Program-made: the position numbers and the translations under genes | Notes under the pieces: model-generated | Told to the model about the DNA's origin: nothing | What the model saw: the letters and a program-made list of their open reading frames with translations, nothing else | Database searches by the model: none | NCBI RefSeq assembly: GCF_000427905.1 | Contig: NZ_KE386604.1 | Coordinates: 248,001 to 312,000, forward strand | Reading direction: 5' to 3' | Source: Thermocrispum agreste DSM 44070 | GTDB lineage: Bacteria; Actinomycetota; Actinomycetes; Mycobacteriales; Pseudonocardiaceae | DNA: 64,000 nucleotides | In this document: positions 8,725-17,728 of the stretch, one piece after another | Layout: every line of letters starts with the position of its first letter | Position numbering within the stretch: position 1 is the stretch's first letter

Positions 8725-9564
8725 ATGGCAGGACGGCTGGAAGGCAAGGTCGCCTTCATCACCGGCGCGGCACGCGGCCAGGGGCGCAACCACGCGGTAC
8801 GGATGGCGCAGGAGGGCGCGGACATCATCGCGGTGGACATCTGCGAGGACATCGCCACGGTGAGTCCGTGGTACAACCTGGCGACGAAGGCCGAGCTCGA
8901 CGAGACGGCGAAGTTGGTGGAGGCCACCGGCCGGCGGGTGGTGGCGCGCAAGGCCGACGTCCGTGACTTGGATGCGTTGCAGGCCGCTTTCGACGAAGGC
9001 GTGGCCGAGCTGGGCCGGATCGACGCCGTCGTCGCCAACGCGGGTATCGCCTCCTACGGCAAGGCGTGGGAGCTCACCGCGGAGCAGTGGAAGGACATGA
9101 TCGACGTCAACCTGACCGGTGTCTTCCACACGGCCAAGGTGGCGATCCCGAAACTCATCGAGCAGGGCTCCGGCGGCAGCATCACGTTCACCAGCTCCAT
9201 CGGCGGGCTGAAGGGCATTCAGCACGTTGCGCACTACGTCTCGGCGAAGCACGGCATCGTCGGGTTGATGCGCACGCTGGCCAACGAGCTCGGTCCGTAC
9301 CGCATCCGGGTGAACACCATCCACCCGACCAACGTCGACACGATCATGATCCAGAACCCCGGCACCTGGGGGATGTTCGCGCCGGACGACCCGGAGCCCA
9401 CCCAGGAGAAGGCCATGCCGGGCTTCATGTCGCTGAACACGCTGCCGGTCCCGTGGGTGGAGTGCGACGACATCAGCAACGCGCTGCTGTTCCTCGCCAG
9501 CGACGAGGCGCGGTACATCACCGGGGTGACGCTCCCGGTGGACGCGGGCGCTTTCGTCAAGTAG
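8725..9564 (+). CDS. Mycofactocin-type SDR (carveol dehydrogenase-like)
   Basis: A 279-residue SDR. ATG at 8725 follows CGGAGG. It begins with TGAARGQGRNHAVR and has a long insertion after the second beta strand (DICEDIATVSPWYNLATKAE), which marks the mycofactocin-coupled SDR family, whose members keep a non-exchangeable nicotinamide and hand electrons to mycofactocin. The catalytic Ser (SSIGG) and YVSAKHG are intact. The P450 next door would supply a secondary alcohol such as a carveol-like terpenol. No mft biosynthesis genes lie in this window, so mycofactocin would have to be made elsewhere in the genome. A perfect hairpin follows the stop. Confidence 0.88.
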   Translation: MAGRLEGKVAFITGAARGQGRNHAVRMAQEGADIIAVDICEDIATVSPWYNLATKAELDETAKLVEATGRRVVARKADVRDLDALQAAFDEGVAELGRIDAVVANAGIASYGKAWELTAEQWKDMIDVNLTGVFHTAKVAIPKLIEQGSGGSITFTSSIGGLKGIQHVAHYVSAKHGIVGLMRTLANELGPYRIRVNTIHPTNVDTIMIQNPGTWGMFAPDDPEPTQEKAMPGFMSLNTLPVPWVECDDISNALLFLASDEARYITGVTLPVDAGAFVK

Positions 9565-9576
9565 GCCCGAAGCATC

Positions 9577-9609
9577 AGGTCCGGCCACCCGGGCGCGGTG
9601 GCCGGACCT
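9577..9609 (+). terminator. Rho-independent-type hairpin after SDR
   Basis: Perfect 12-base arms AGGTCCGGCCAC (9577-9588) and GTGGCCGGACCT (9598-9609) around a 9-base loop, starting 12 bases after the SDR stop. No U-tract. Confidence 0.75.
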
Positions 9610-10288
9610 GGCGCGTGCCAAGCCTGGGATCGGGCGCCCCGGTGCCCGGAGACGTGGTGACCGGGGCGGCCACGGCGTCCCGGTCGATGAGGGGCGGAGG
9701 GTGCGGGCGGTGCCAGGTGGGAGCGGTGGCACTGTCCGGTCGCCCGCGCAGGGTCGGCCCTGGCGGTCCGGAACGATCGGATTCGGGGACGGTCCGGGTG
9801 CCTCGCGCCGATGGGCACTGGATTGGTGGTGGCGTGGATTCCTGCGATGATGCGGGGTCAGGGGTGTCCCGGGCGTCCGGTTCTGATGGGGATCGGGGTG
9901 GCACGGTGGTTCTGAGCCATGGGATTGGCGGCGGAGGCCCGGATGTCCCGAGGTGATGCGGGGTCAGGACAGCGCGGGTGCCCGCGAAGCGGCCAGGATC
10001 AGGGGTGGCCGGCGGCCGCTCGTGCTCGGCGTCCGAGTGTCGATTCCCGGGATACGGTTCAGGTGTTGCCGGAGGCCGGGCCTGGCAGCGGCTCACCACG
10101 CTGGACTTCAGGCGGTGAGAAACAGCCCGGATCGGGGCGCCCAGCTGCCCCGAGACGATGGGGGAACCGGACCACCCAGGCACCCGGCGCTTATGGGGAA
10201 CCGGACCGCTCAGGCGCCTGGCGCTGATGGGCAGCTCGGGTAACCCGGACCGAGAGGAGCAGCGCCAAGCGTTCTGAGGCGATGGGGA
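9610..10288. repeat. Non-coding gap with degenerate G-rich direct repeats
   Basis: No gene was recognised in about 680 bases between converging genes. The plus strand is G-rich and repetitive. GATGCGGGGTCAGG occurs at about 9848 and 9955, variants of GATGGGGATC recur, and two imperfect tandem units of 35 and 34 bases (10157-10191 and 10192-10225, sharing ATGGGGAACCGGACC and CCGGCGCT-like ends) are followed by a decayed third. The short open frames here have no Shine-Dalgarno and no recognisable protein. Confidence 0.5.
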
Positions 10289-11026
10289 TCAGGGGCGGCC
10301 CCAGACGATCGGCGCGTCGAGCACCTCGGGGAACTTCTTCTCGGCGTAGCGCAGGTACTCCTTGATGTGATCGCGCATCGTCGCCGCCGCTTCCTCCGGG
10401 TCGTGCTTCTCGATCGCCTGGTAGATCCGCAGATGCGCCTTGTGCACCGCGACGCGCCGGGGTTCCGGGTAGTCGATGCCGATGGCGGAGCCGTCCAGGA
10501 TGCCCAGCAGCGCGTCCACGAGCAGGGCGAACATGGCGTTGCCCGAACCCTGCGAGATCACGTCGTGGAAGCGCTTGTTCTCCTCCAGGAAGATCGCCTG
10601 GTTGTCCAGGTTGGCGTGCATGTTGTCCACGCTCTCCTTGAGCGTGGCAAGAGCCTCGTCGTCCATCCGCTCCGCGGCCAGCTGTGCCATGATCGGCTCC
10701 AGACCGAGCCTGCCCTCGGCGATCGTGCGGAACGGTGCGTCGGAGAATTGCAGCAACAGCGTGAGCGACGTGGCCAGGCTGGACGCGTCGGGCTGAACCA
10801 CGACGGGCCCGCCGCCGGGCCCGGGCCGCAGCGTGATGACGCCCTGCAGCTCGAGGAAGCGCAGCGCCTCACGCAGGGTGCCGCGCCCGACCTCGTACTT
10901 GTCCAGCATCACGCGCTCGGGGGGCAGCCGGTCGCCGATCTTGTTGCCCCGTGAGTGGATGTCGGCGACGATGCGCTGCGCCACCAACATCGCGGTCTTC
11001 TGCGGCCGCAATGAGGTGGATGTCAT
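10289..11026 (-). CDS. GntR-family transcriptional regulator, FCD (FadR) subfamily
   Basis: A 245-residue regulator. An N-terminal winged helix (LPPERVMLDKYEVGRGTLREALRFLE, residues about 35-60) is followed by an all-helical FCD ligand-binding domain (about 95-225) with the metal-binding pattern seen as Asp/His in FHDVI and later His residues (VHKAHLRIY, MRDHIKEY). FCD regulators bind organic acids or acyl-CoA and usually repress adjacent catabolic genes. It lies about 100 bases downstream of the CoA-transferase gene, with a palindrome in its own leader suggesting autoregulation. It is the best local candidate to control the P450/beta-oxidation cluster. Confidence 0.9.
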   Translation of the reverse strand: MTSTSLRPQKTAMLVAQRIVADIHSRGNKIGDRLPPERVMLDKYEVGRGTLREALRFLELQGVITLRPGPGGGPVVVQPDASSLATSLTLLLQFSDAPFRTIAEGRLGLEPIMAQLAAERMDDEALATLKESVDNMHANLDNQAIFLEENKRFHDVISQGSGNAMFALLVDALLGILDGSAIGIDYPEPRRVAVHKAHLRIYQAIEKHDPEEAAATMRDHIKEYLRYAEKKFPEVLDAPIVWGRP

Positions 11027-11071
11027 GCGGAAGTCCCTTCGCTACTTGACCAGACCGCCCCACGATGTGGT

Positions 11072-11091
11072 TCAATCATAGGGATGATCAT
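11072..11091. promoter_or_regulatory. Candidate operator of the GntR regulator
   Basis: The segment upstream of the GntR start contains ATCAT-AGGG-ATGAT (11075-11088), a perfect 5-base inverted repeat, overlapping the palindrome ATGATCAT (11084-11091). It shares the CAATCAT core with the thiolase and SDR promoter regions. Autoregulation is inferred. Confidence 0.45.
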
Positions 11092-11126
11092 ACCGGTTCG
11101 CCGGTTTTTCCGTGCCGGCGGCCTGG

Positions 11127-12365
11127 TCAGCCGCTGACGATGCCCTTTTGGGCAAGCTGTGCCACGTGGTCTGGGGCAAGCCCCAGTTCGTCGACCAAAA
11201 CCTCCTTCGTGTGCTCGCCGATCGCGGCGACCCCGTCGTACGTCGGACCTGCGTAGTCGCCGAAGTGGAGGACCGGGCCGGGCATCATCGCCTTGCCGAA
11301 CACGGTGTTGGCGAGCTCGACCAGGGTTCGTTCGCGGAAGTGCGGGTCCTCGGTGATGTCCTTGGCGTCGTTCACCGGTGCCGCCACGACCTCGTACTTC
11401 TCCAGGATCGCCAGCGCTTCGTCGCGCGGGCGCGAGCCGACCCAGTCGATGACGATCTGCTGCATCGCCTCGTTGTTGGCCATCCGCGCGGCGTTGGTGG
11501 CGAACCTTTCGTCCTCTTTCAGCTCCGGCATGCCCATGGCGTCGAACAGCCGCATCGCGATCGTCTGGTTGGACGCGGCGATCGAGAGCCAGCCGCCGTC
11601 GGCCGCCTGGTAGATGCCGCGCGGCGAAGCGGCGCCGGAGGCATTGCCGTGTCGCTGCATGATGGTGCCGCTTGCGGTGTAGTTGAGGACGGCGTCGCCG
11701 AGGATGAACATCAGCGGCTCGTACAGTGCCACGTCGACCTCGGATCCCTGACCGGTCAGCTCCCGCCGGTAAAGCGCCATCGCGGTGCCGAACGCGGCGG
11801 AGATCCCCGCGATCGAGTCGGCGAACCCGAACGGTGGCGCGGTGGGCGGCGTGTGCGGCCACCCGTTGAGGAAGGCGAAGCCGGACATCGTCTCGGCGAC
11901 GGTGCCGAACCCGGGGCGGTTGGCGTAGGGGCCGGTCTGGCCGAAGCCGCTCACCCTGGTCATCACCAGGCGGGGATTCTTCGCCGAGAGCTGCTCGTAG
12001 CCCAGCCCCCAGGCCTCCATGCGTCCGGGACGGAAGTTCTCGATGACCACGTCGGCGCTCACGATCAGCTGCTCGGCGACCGCGCGTCCTTCCGGTTGGC
12101 GCATGTCGATGCCGACCGAGCGCTTGCCGGAGTTGAGGCGCGCGTAGCCGATGGCCAGACCCTCGTGGGACGGTTGCCACTGTCTGGCGAAATCACCGTT
12201 CTGCGGGTCCTCGACCTTGACGACGTCCGCGCCGAAGTCGCGAAGCATGCGTCCGGCGGTCGGGGCGGCGTACATCGAGCCCAGCTCGACGACTCGGACG
12301 CCGGCGAGCGGCCCGGGAGATGGGGAGCCCTGGGTGTCGGGTGCCTGCCCGGCGGGACCGGTCAT
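11127..12365 (-). CDS. CaiB/BaiF family CoA transferase (class III)
   Basis: A 412-residue class III CoA transferase. It has the family start GPLAGVRVVELGS near residue 18, SGFGQTGPYANRPGF, and FADSIAG containing the conserved Asp that forms the acyl-enzyme anhydride, plus GEHTKEVL near the C terminus. It would move CoA from a donor such as succinyl-CoA to the organic acid substrate, priming it for beta-oxidation without ATP. The start at 12365 has GGAGGAG upstream. It is transcribed toward the GntR gene and its promoter carries a TAATGC/GCATTA inverted repeat. Confidence 0.92.
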   Translation of the reverse strand: MTGPAGQAPDTQGSPSPGPLAGVRVVELGSMYAAPTAGRMLRDFGADVVKVEDPQNGDFARQWQPSHEGLAIGYARLNSGKRSVGIDMRQPEGRAVAEQLIVSADVVIENFRPGRMEAWGLGYEQLSAKNPRLVMTRVSGFGQTGPYANRPGFGTVAETMSGFAFLNGWPHTPPTAPPFGFADSIAGISAAFGTAMALYRRELTGQGSEVDVALYEPLMFILGDAVLNYTASGTIMQRHGNASGAASPRGIYQAADGGWLSIAASNQTIAMRLFDAMGMPELKEDERFATNAARMANNEAMQQIVIDWVGSRPRDEALAILEKYEVVAAPVNDAKDITEDPHFRERTLVELANTVFGKAMMPGPVLHFGDYAGPTYDGVAAIGEHTKEVLVDELGLAPDHVAQLAQKGIVSG

Positions 12366-12386
12366 GTCACGTCCTCTCCTCCTAAT

Positions 12387-12410
12387 TAATGCTTATGAAT
12401 AGTAGCATTA
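12387..12410. promoter_or_regulatory. Inverted repeat upstream of the CoA-transferase gene
   Basis: TAATGC (12387-12392) and GCATTA (12405-12410) are perfect arms around 12 AT-rich bases, just upstream of the Shine-Dalgarno of the CoA-transferase gene. It is a likely operator or promoter element. The remaining bases up to 12669 contain no convincing gene. Confidence 0.45.
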
Positions 12411-12669
12411 GCAGGCCGGGTGTGGGGCCGTCGATCGGGCCGGCCGGCCAGGGTGACGGAACGGGCCGAGGAGCCGCACCGCTCATGTCGCCTGCGAACC
12501 ATGCGACGTGCTCCGGGCCTGTTCCGGGAGCGGAAGGCGTGATCACCGAGATGACCAGGACACCGGCCGCGCAAGACACCGAACTGGCGTCCGCAACGTA
12601 GCCGTCGTCTGGCGAAAGATGCGTTCCGCGCCGAGTTCGAATCGTCTCGGCCGGGGTTATGCTGCGCCG

Positions 12670-13257
12670 GTGGCCGTGGCGGGAGTGTTGCTGGCTGCCG
12701 GTGCGGGAACGCGGTTCGGCCGCCCGAAGGCGTTGGTGTCGTTCGCCGGGGAGCCGTTGGCCCAGCGGGGCGCGGCGGCCCTGGCCGAAGCCGGGTGCGA
12801 CCCGGTCGTGGTGGTGATCGGCGCCGCTGCCGAGCGGGTGCGGGAAGCCCTGGCCCACGCGCCGGCTCGGGTGGTCGAGAACCCCGACTGGGCGACCGGG
12901 CTGGCGTCGTCCCTGCGCGCAGGCCTTGCCGCGCTGCCCGTCGACGCGGAGGCCGCGGTGATCACGCTGGTCGACCAGCCGCTGGTCGGCCCCGCCGTCA
13001 TACGCCGCATGGTGCAGGCCTGTGCCGAGGGTGCGCAGTTGGCGATGGCCGTCTACCACGGCCGTCGAGCGCATCCGGTGCTGCTTGGCCGCACGCATTG
13101 GGCGGGGGTCGCCGAATCCGCCCACGGCGACGCGGGCGCTCGCGCTTACCTGCGCCGGCATGCCGACGACGTGGTCGAAATCGACTGCACCGGCCTGGGC
13201 GATCCGGCCGACGTCGACACCCCGGACGACCTCGCCACGCTGGAAGCGCGGTCCTGA
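12670..13257 (+). CDS. MobA/MocA-like molybdopterin nucleotidyltransferase
   Basis: A 195-residue NTP-transferase domain protein. The N terminus is LLAAGAGTRFGRPKAL, the nucleotide-binding signature of MobA/MocA enzymes; VDQPLVG carries the metal-binding Asp, and DVDTPDDL is the usual C-terminal motif. Such proteins attach CMP or GMP to molybdopterin for xanthine-dehydrogenase-type enzymes, though homologues also act on other substrates. GTG at 12670 is preferred because a -10-like TATGCT ends 6 bases upstream, giving a leaderless transcript; an in-frame ATG at 12619 would add 17 residues of no recognisable character. No molybdoenzyme lies nearby. Confidence 0.8.
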   Translation: MAVAGVLLAAGAGTRFGRPKALVSFAGEPLAQRGAAALAEAGCDPVVVVIGAAAERVREALAHAPARVVENPDWATGLASSLRAGLAALPVDAEAAVITLVDQPLVGPAVIRRMVQACAEGAQLAMAVYHGRRAHPVLLGRTHWAGVAESAHGDAGARAYLRRHADDVVEIDCTGLGDPADVDTPDDLATLEARS

Positions 13258-13355
13258 GACATCACCCACATCCGCATTCCGTGGCAATCGAGCGGCGCGG
13301 TGCGCGTTCGTCTGTCATGATGTCGCCCGCGTACCCGGGGGAAAGGTTCACGAAC

Positions 13356-13970
13356 ATGGATCGCATCAAGGCGGTCTTCGTCGCGATCATCGGCATCGGA
13401 TTGCTGGGCGGCGGGATCTTTCAGCTGACCGACGACCGCGTCATGTGCGGCAGCCAGGAGATGACCAGCCCCAACCAGGTGTGCGAGGAGACCAAGCGGG
13501 GCCGGGTCACCGCGACCCGCACCATGGAGGAACAGCGGAAGGACAACATCGCCACCGGCTGGCTGCTGGTGGGCTTGGGTGCGGCGATGTCGGTCGGCGG
13601 GACGATCTGGTCGGTCATGCTGTTCCGCAAGCCGAAAGCACAGGCCACGCCTGCGGTCGGGCAGCAGCCGCAGGGTTACGGCCCGCCACCGCCCGGGTTC
13701 GACGCGCAGCAAGGGATCGCCCAGCAGCAGCCCGGCCAGGGTTTCGGTCCGCAGCACCCCGCACCCGCGTACGGGCCACAGCAGTCCGCACCTGGTTTCG
13801 CGCCCCATCAGGCGGTGCCGGGATACGGTCCGCAGCCCGGACAAGGGTTCGGTCCGCAGCCGCCGGCCTACGGGCCGCAGTCCGGGCAGCCGTATCACCA
13901 GCAGCCCGGATGGGGTCCGTCGGGTGGCCAGCCAGCTCAGCCGCAGCAGGGCTGGGGACCGCCGCACTGA
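13356..13970 (+). CDS. Membrane protein with Gln/Pro/Gly-rich C-terminal tail
   Basis: A 204-residue protein of unknown function. Two hydrophobic segments (about residues 5-22, and ATGWLLVGLGAAMSVGGTIW near 68-88) flank a 45-residue loop with two cysteines (CGSQ, CEET) that may form a disulphide outside the cell. The second half is low complexity, with repeated PGQGFGPQ, PAYGPQ and QPGWGP units and almost no charge. Tails of this type are common in actinobacterial envelope proteins and may be extended or condensate-forming. ATG at 13356 follows GGGGGAAAGG. Orientation and function are not settled by sequence. Confidence 0.75.
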   Translation: MDRIKAVFVAIIGIGLLGGGIFQLTDDRVMCGSQEMTSPNQVCEETKRGRVTATRTMEEQRKDNIATGWLLVGLGAAMSVGGTIWSVMLFRKPKAQATPAVGQQPQGYGPPPPGFDAQQGIAQQQPGQGFGPQHPAPAYGPQQSAPGFAPHQAVPGYGPQPGQGFGPQPPAYGPQSGQPYHQQPGWGPSGGQPAQPQQGWGPPH

Positions 13971-14133
13971 TGCGGCGCCCCGCCTGAGCTTCGAGCGCGG
14001 ACACGAAGTGCTGGCGTACGCGTGGTGGTCGTCGGACGCTCGTGTTTGCGAGTGCTGCCGGGCTGGAGGTGGCGGGGTGCGCGTGGCGGCCGTGGTGTTG
14101 GATGGAGCTTCCCGGTCAACCCAAGGAGGCACC

Positions 14134-14508
14134 ATGACGCCGACCAAGCCAGAAGTCACCATCGCCCCCGGCGCCCCCTCCGGTCTGCTGGAGATCGACG
14201 ACCTGCAGGTGGGTGACGGTGCCGAGGCCACCGTCGGTGCGCAGGTGACCGTGCACTACGTCGGCGTCGCCCACTCCACCGGGACGGAGTTCGACGCGTC
14301 CTGGAACCGCGACGAGCCGTTCACGTTCACGCTCGGCGCCTCGCAGGTCATCAAGGGCTGGGAGCTGGGCGTCAAGGGCATGAAGGTCGGCGGCCGCCGC
14401 CGGATCACCATCCCGCCCCATCTCGGCTACGGCCCGTCCGGTGTCCCCGGTGCCATCCGACCCAACGAGACGCTGGTCTTCGTGGTCGACCTACTCGGCG
14501 TGGAGTAG
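14134..14508 (+). CDS. FKBP-type peptidyl-prolyl cis-trans isomerase
   Basis: A 124-residue single-domain FKBP starting at ATG 14134 behind AAGGAGG. Family blocks are VTVHYVGVAHSTGTEFDASW, FTLGASQVIKGWELGVKGMKVGG and the C-terminal IPPHLGYGPSG...IRPNETLVFVVDLL, which contain most of the aromatic pocket residues of FKBP12. It has no signal peptide and is probably cytosolic, assisting folding through proline isomerisation. It stands alone between a membrane protein and the riboswitch-led ribonucleotide reductase operon, with which it shares orientation but no evident function. Confidence 0.95.
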   Translation: MTPTKPEVTIAPGAPSGLLEIDDLQVGDGAEATVGAQVTVHYVGVAHSTGTEFDASWNRDEPFTFTLGASQVIKGWELGVKGMKVGGRRRITIPPHLGYGPSGVPGAIRPNETLVFVVDLLGVE

Positions 14509-14589
14509 GCGCGCAAGCGCGACACGCCACATTTTCTGGGGTTCAATCCCGTTTGGCACCACAACATGTAGTGTTTGCCGTGCCGATGG

Positions 14590-14775
14590 TCCACCGCTGC
14601 CCGGCAGCGGTGGGGCAAGAGGGAATCCGGTGCGAATCCGGAACTGCCCCGCAGCGGTGAGCGGGAACGACCGCCGTCAACCAAGCACTGGGTAGCAAGC
14701 GCCTGGGAAGCGACGGCCAGTAGGAGCCTGGGCGTGGTCCCGGCATGCCCGCAAGTCCGAAGACCTGCCATCGGT
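14590..14775 (+). promoter_or_regulatory. Cobalamin (B12) riboswitch upstream of nrdA
   Basis: The leader matches the cobalamin aptamer layout. GAATCCGGTGCGAATCCGG and ACTGCCCCGCAGC (about 14624-14655) form the conserved core, GCCTGGGAAGCGACGGCCAG (about 14701-14720) matches the conserved L5 region, and AAGTCCGAAGACCTGCC (14753-14769) is the B12 box. Just after it a GC-rich hairpin GCGCGCACC-GCC-GGTGCGCGC (14776-14796) may act in the expression platform. The nrdA Shine-Dalgarno GAGGAGAG lies about 110 bases downstream at 14881. B12 binding is expected to reduce expression of the B12-independent reductase, as known for Streptomyces nrdAB. Aptamer limits are approximate. Confidence 0.9.
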
Positions 14776-14892
14776 GCGCGCACCGCCGGTGCGCGCCGTC
14801 CGCAGACCGCGAGGGCGGTCGCGCGGCCATGGCGGTCGTGCGCGTGCTTGCGGTCGCGGGCTGGAGGTTGCCGAGCTCGCGAGGAGAGAGCC

Positions 14893-17712
14893 GTGACACT
14901 AGCCGACCCGACCCCGGCCCGCACGCAGCCGGAAGCGCCGTCCACGGTGACGGTGATCCGGCGCGACGGGTCCACGTCGCCGTTCGACGAATCGAAGATC
15001 GCGGTGGCGATGACCAAGGCCTTCCTGGCCGTCGAAGGCACCGACGCCGCCTCGTCGTCCCGGGTGCACCATCTGGTCGAGGAGCTGACCGCGCAGGTGC
15101 GGGATGCGCTGCTGCGCCACGGTGCCCGGTCGTTGCACATCGAGCAGATCCAGGACCAGGTGGAGCTTGCCCTGATGCGGGGCGGTCACCACGCGGTCGC
15201 CCGCGCCTACGTGCTCTACCGGGAAGAACGGGCCAAGGCGCGTCGGCAGGAGACCGGGACCACCGCGTCCGCGCCCACGGTTCGGGTGAAGGGACCGGAT
15301 GGCACGCTCGAACCGCTGCACCGGGATCGGATCGCCGCGGTCGTCGCGGAAGCGGTCGACGGGGTGCCGGACACCGACGCGCGAGCCGTGCTGGCCGAGC
15401 TGGACCGCAACGTCTACGATGGCATCAGCAACGACGAACTCGGCGTGGCCATGGTGATGGCCGCCCGCACGCTGGTCGAGCGGGAGCCGAACTACTCGCA
15501 GGTCACCGCGAGGCTGCTGCTGAACAACCTGCGCGCGGAAGCGCTCAGCTTCCTGGCAGGCGGCGCCCGCGAGGCCACCCAGGCGGAGCTGGACTACCCG
15601 GAGTACTTCCGCGCCTACCTGGCCCGCGCGATCGACCTCGGCCAGGTCGATCCGGAACTCGGGAAGTTCGATCTGACCACGATCACCGCCGCCTTGCGGC
15701 CGGAACGCGACCTGGAGTTCGGCTTCCTCGGCCTGCAGACCCTCTACGACCGCTACTTCCTGCACCACGACGGCACCCGCTACGAACTGCCGCAGGCGTT
15801 CTTCATGCGGGTGGCCATGGGCCTGGCGCTGCGCGAGCAGGACCGCGAGGCGCGGGCCGTCGAGTTCTACCACCTGCTGTCCACGTTCGACTTCATGGCG
15901 TCGACCCCGACTCTGTTCAACGCCGGCACCACGCGCCCCCAGCTGTCGTCGTGCTTCCTGACCACGGTCGAGGACGACCTGGACGCGATCTTCCAGTCGT
16001 ATCGGAACAACGCGCTGCTGGCCAAGTACTCCGGCGGGCTGGGCAACGATTGGACGCCGGTGCGCGGGATGGGCGCCCACATCAGGGGCACCAACGGCCA
16101 GTCGCAGGGCGTGGTGCCGTTTCTGAAGATCGCCAACGACACCGCGGTGGCGGTCAACCAGGGCGGCAAGCGCAAGGGCGCGGCCTGCGCCTACCTGGAG
16201 ACCTGGCACATCGACATCGAGGAATTCCTCGAGCTGCGGCGCAATACCGGTGACGACCGGCGCCGCACGCACGACATGAACACCGCGAACTGGATCCCGG
16301 ACGAGTTCCTGCGCCGGGTGGAAGCCGACGCGGAGTGGACACTGTTCTCCCCGGACGAGGTGCCGGACCTGCACGACCTCTACGGCAAGCAGTTCAGCAA
16401 GCGGTACCGCGAGTACGAACAGGCGGCCGACCGCGGCGAAATCCGGGTCTTCCGCCGGGTGTCCGCGGTGCAGCTGTGGCGGCGCATGCTCACCATGCTG
16501 TTCGAGACCGGCCACCCGTGGATCACGTTCAAGGACCCGTGCAACCTGCGCTCGCCGCAGCAGCACTGCGGGGTGGTGCACTCGTCCAACCTGTGCACCG
16601 AGATCACCCTGAACACCAGCCCGGACGAGGTCGCGGTGTGCAACCTGGGGTCGGTGAACCTGGCCAGGCACGTCACGCCGGACGGCCTGGACACCGAGCG
16701 GCTGCGCAAGACGGTCCGGACCGCCGTGCGCATGCTCGACAACGTCATCGACATCAACTTCTACACGATCCCGCAGGCCAGGCGGTCGAACCTGCGGCAC
16801 CGCCCGGTCGGCCTCGGCCTCATGGGCTACGCCGACGCGCTGCACGTCCGCAAGCTCCCGGTCGACTCGCCGGAAGCGGTGGAGTTCGCCGACCGCAGCA
16901 TGGAGCACCTGTCGTACTACGCCATCGAGGCCTCCAGCGAGCTGGCCGCCGAGCGTGGCCGGTACGAGACGTTCGACGGGTCGCTGTGGAGCCGGGGCAT
17001 CCTGCCGATCGACTCGCTGCGGATCCTGGCCGAGCACCGCGACGGTGACCTCGACGTCGACTACACGACCACGCTCGACTGGGACGCGCTGCGGGAACGC
17101 GTCCGCACGACCGGGATGCGGAACTCGAACGTCATGGCCATCGCGCCCACGGCGACCATCGCCAACATCTGCGGCGTCAGCCAGTCGATCGAGCCGCTGT
17201 ACCAGAACCTCTACGTGAAGTCGAACATGTCCGGCGACTTCACCGTGATCAACCCGCACCTGGTGCGCGAGCTGAAGGAACTCGGGCTGTGGGACGAGGT
17301 CATGGTCGCCGACCTGAAGTACTTCGACGGCAGCGTCCAGCACATCGACCGGGTGCCCGGCGACCTCAAGCGCAGGTACGCCACCGCGTTCGAGATCGAC
17401 CCGAAGTGGCTGGTGCGGGCCGCCGCGCGCAGGCAGAAGTGGATCGACCAGGCCCAGTCGCTCAACCTCTACATCCACGAGCCCAGCGGGAGAAAGCTCG
17501 ACGAGCTGTACCGGTTCGCGTGGCGCAGCGGCCTGAAGACCACGTACTACCTGCGGGCCAGGGCGGCCACCAGCGTGGAGAAGAGCACGCTGCGCGGCAC
17601 CGACGGCAAGCTCAACGCGGTTCCCGTGGCAGCCGTCCCGGCCGCCGTCCGTCCCGATCCGCAACCGACCGCCTGCGCCATCGACGACCCCGACTGCGAA
17701 GCCTGCCAGTAA
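14893..17712 (+). CDS. nrdA: Class I ribonucleoside-diphosphate reductase, large subunit
   Basis: A 939-residue catalytic subunit that reduces ribonucleotides to deoxyribonucleotides together with NrdB. GTG at 14893 follows GAGGAGAG; the open frame reaching back through the riboswitch is not coding. The N terminus has an ATP-cone (about residues 20-115), and a second ATP-cone-like segment (about 135-215) as in some other long NrdA proteins, giving allosteric activity control. Active-site residues are visible: Cys354 in SSCFL, Cys568 with Glu570 in NLCTEI, and Cys583 in AVCNLG. The C terminus ends CEACQ, the redox pair reloaded by thioredoxin. It is followed 16 bases later by nrdB, under the B12 riboswitch. 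Confidence 0.96.
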   Translation: MTLADPTPARTQPEAPSTVTVIRRDGSTSPFDESKIAVAMTKAFLAVEGTDAASSSRVHHLVEELTAQVRDALLRHGARSLHIEQIQDQVELALMRGGHHAVARAYVLYREERAKARRQETGTTASAPTVRVKGPDGTLEPLHRDRIAAVVAEAVDGVPDTDARAVLAELDRNVYDGISNDELGVAMVMAARTLVEREPNYSQVTARLLLNNLRAEALSFLAGGAREATQAELDYPEYFRAYLARAIDLGQVDPELGKFDLTTITAALRPERDLEFGFLGLQTLYDRYFLHHDGTRYELPQAFFMRVAMGLALREQDREARAVEFYHLLSTFDFMASTPTLFNAGTTRPQLSSCFLTTVEDDLDAIFQSYRNNALLAKYSGGLGNDWTPVRGMGAHIRGTNGQSQGVVPFLKIANDTAVAVNQGGKRKGAACAYLETWHIDIEEFLELRRNTGDDRRRTHDMNTANWIPDEFLRRVEADAEWTLFSPDEVPDLHDLYGKQFSKRYREYEQAADRGEIRVFRRVSAVQLWRRMLTMLFETGHPWITFKDPCNLRSPQQHCGVVHSSNLCTEITLNTSPDEVAVCNLGSVNLARHVTPDGLDTERLRKTVRTAVRMLDNVIDINFYTIPQARRSNLRHRPVGLGLMGYADALHVRKLPVDSPEAVEFADRSMEHLSYYAIEASSELAAERGRYETFDGSLWSRGILPIDSLRILAEHRDGDLDVDYTTTLDWDALRERVRTTGMRNSNVMAIAPTATIANICGVSQSIEPLYQNLYVKSNMSGDFTVINPHLVRELKELGLWDEVMVADLKYFDGSVQHIDRVPGDLKRRYATAFEIDPKWLVRAAARRQKWIDQAQSLNLYIHEPSGRKLDELYRFAWRSGLKTTYYLRARAATSVEKSTLRGTDGKLNAVPVAAVPAAVRPDPQPTACAIDDPDCEACQ

Positions 17713-17728
17713 AGGAGCACGAACCCGC

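Noticed and set aside
9919-10227. A 102-codon plus frame in the G-rich gap
   Set aside because: Low-complexity Gly/Arg/Pro translation of repeats, without a ribosome-binding site.
12389-12601. A 70-codon plus frame upstream of the MobA-like gene
   Set aside because: Overlaps a promoter element and has no Shine-Dalgarno or family resemblance.
14575-14892. Upstream extension of nrdA through the cobalamin aptamer
   Set aside because: The aptamer and B12 box are a structured leader. The GTG at 14893 has a good Shine-Dalgarno and gives the normal NrdA N terminus.
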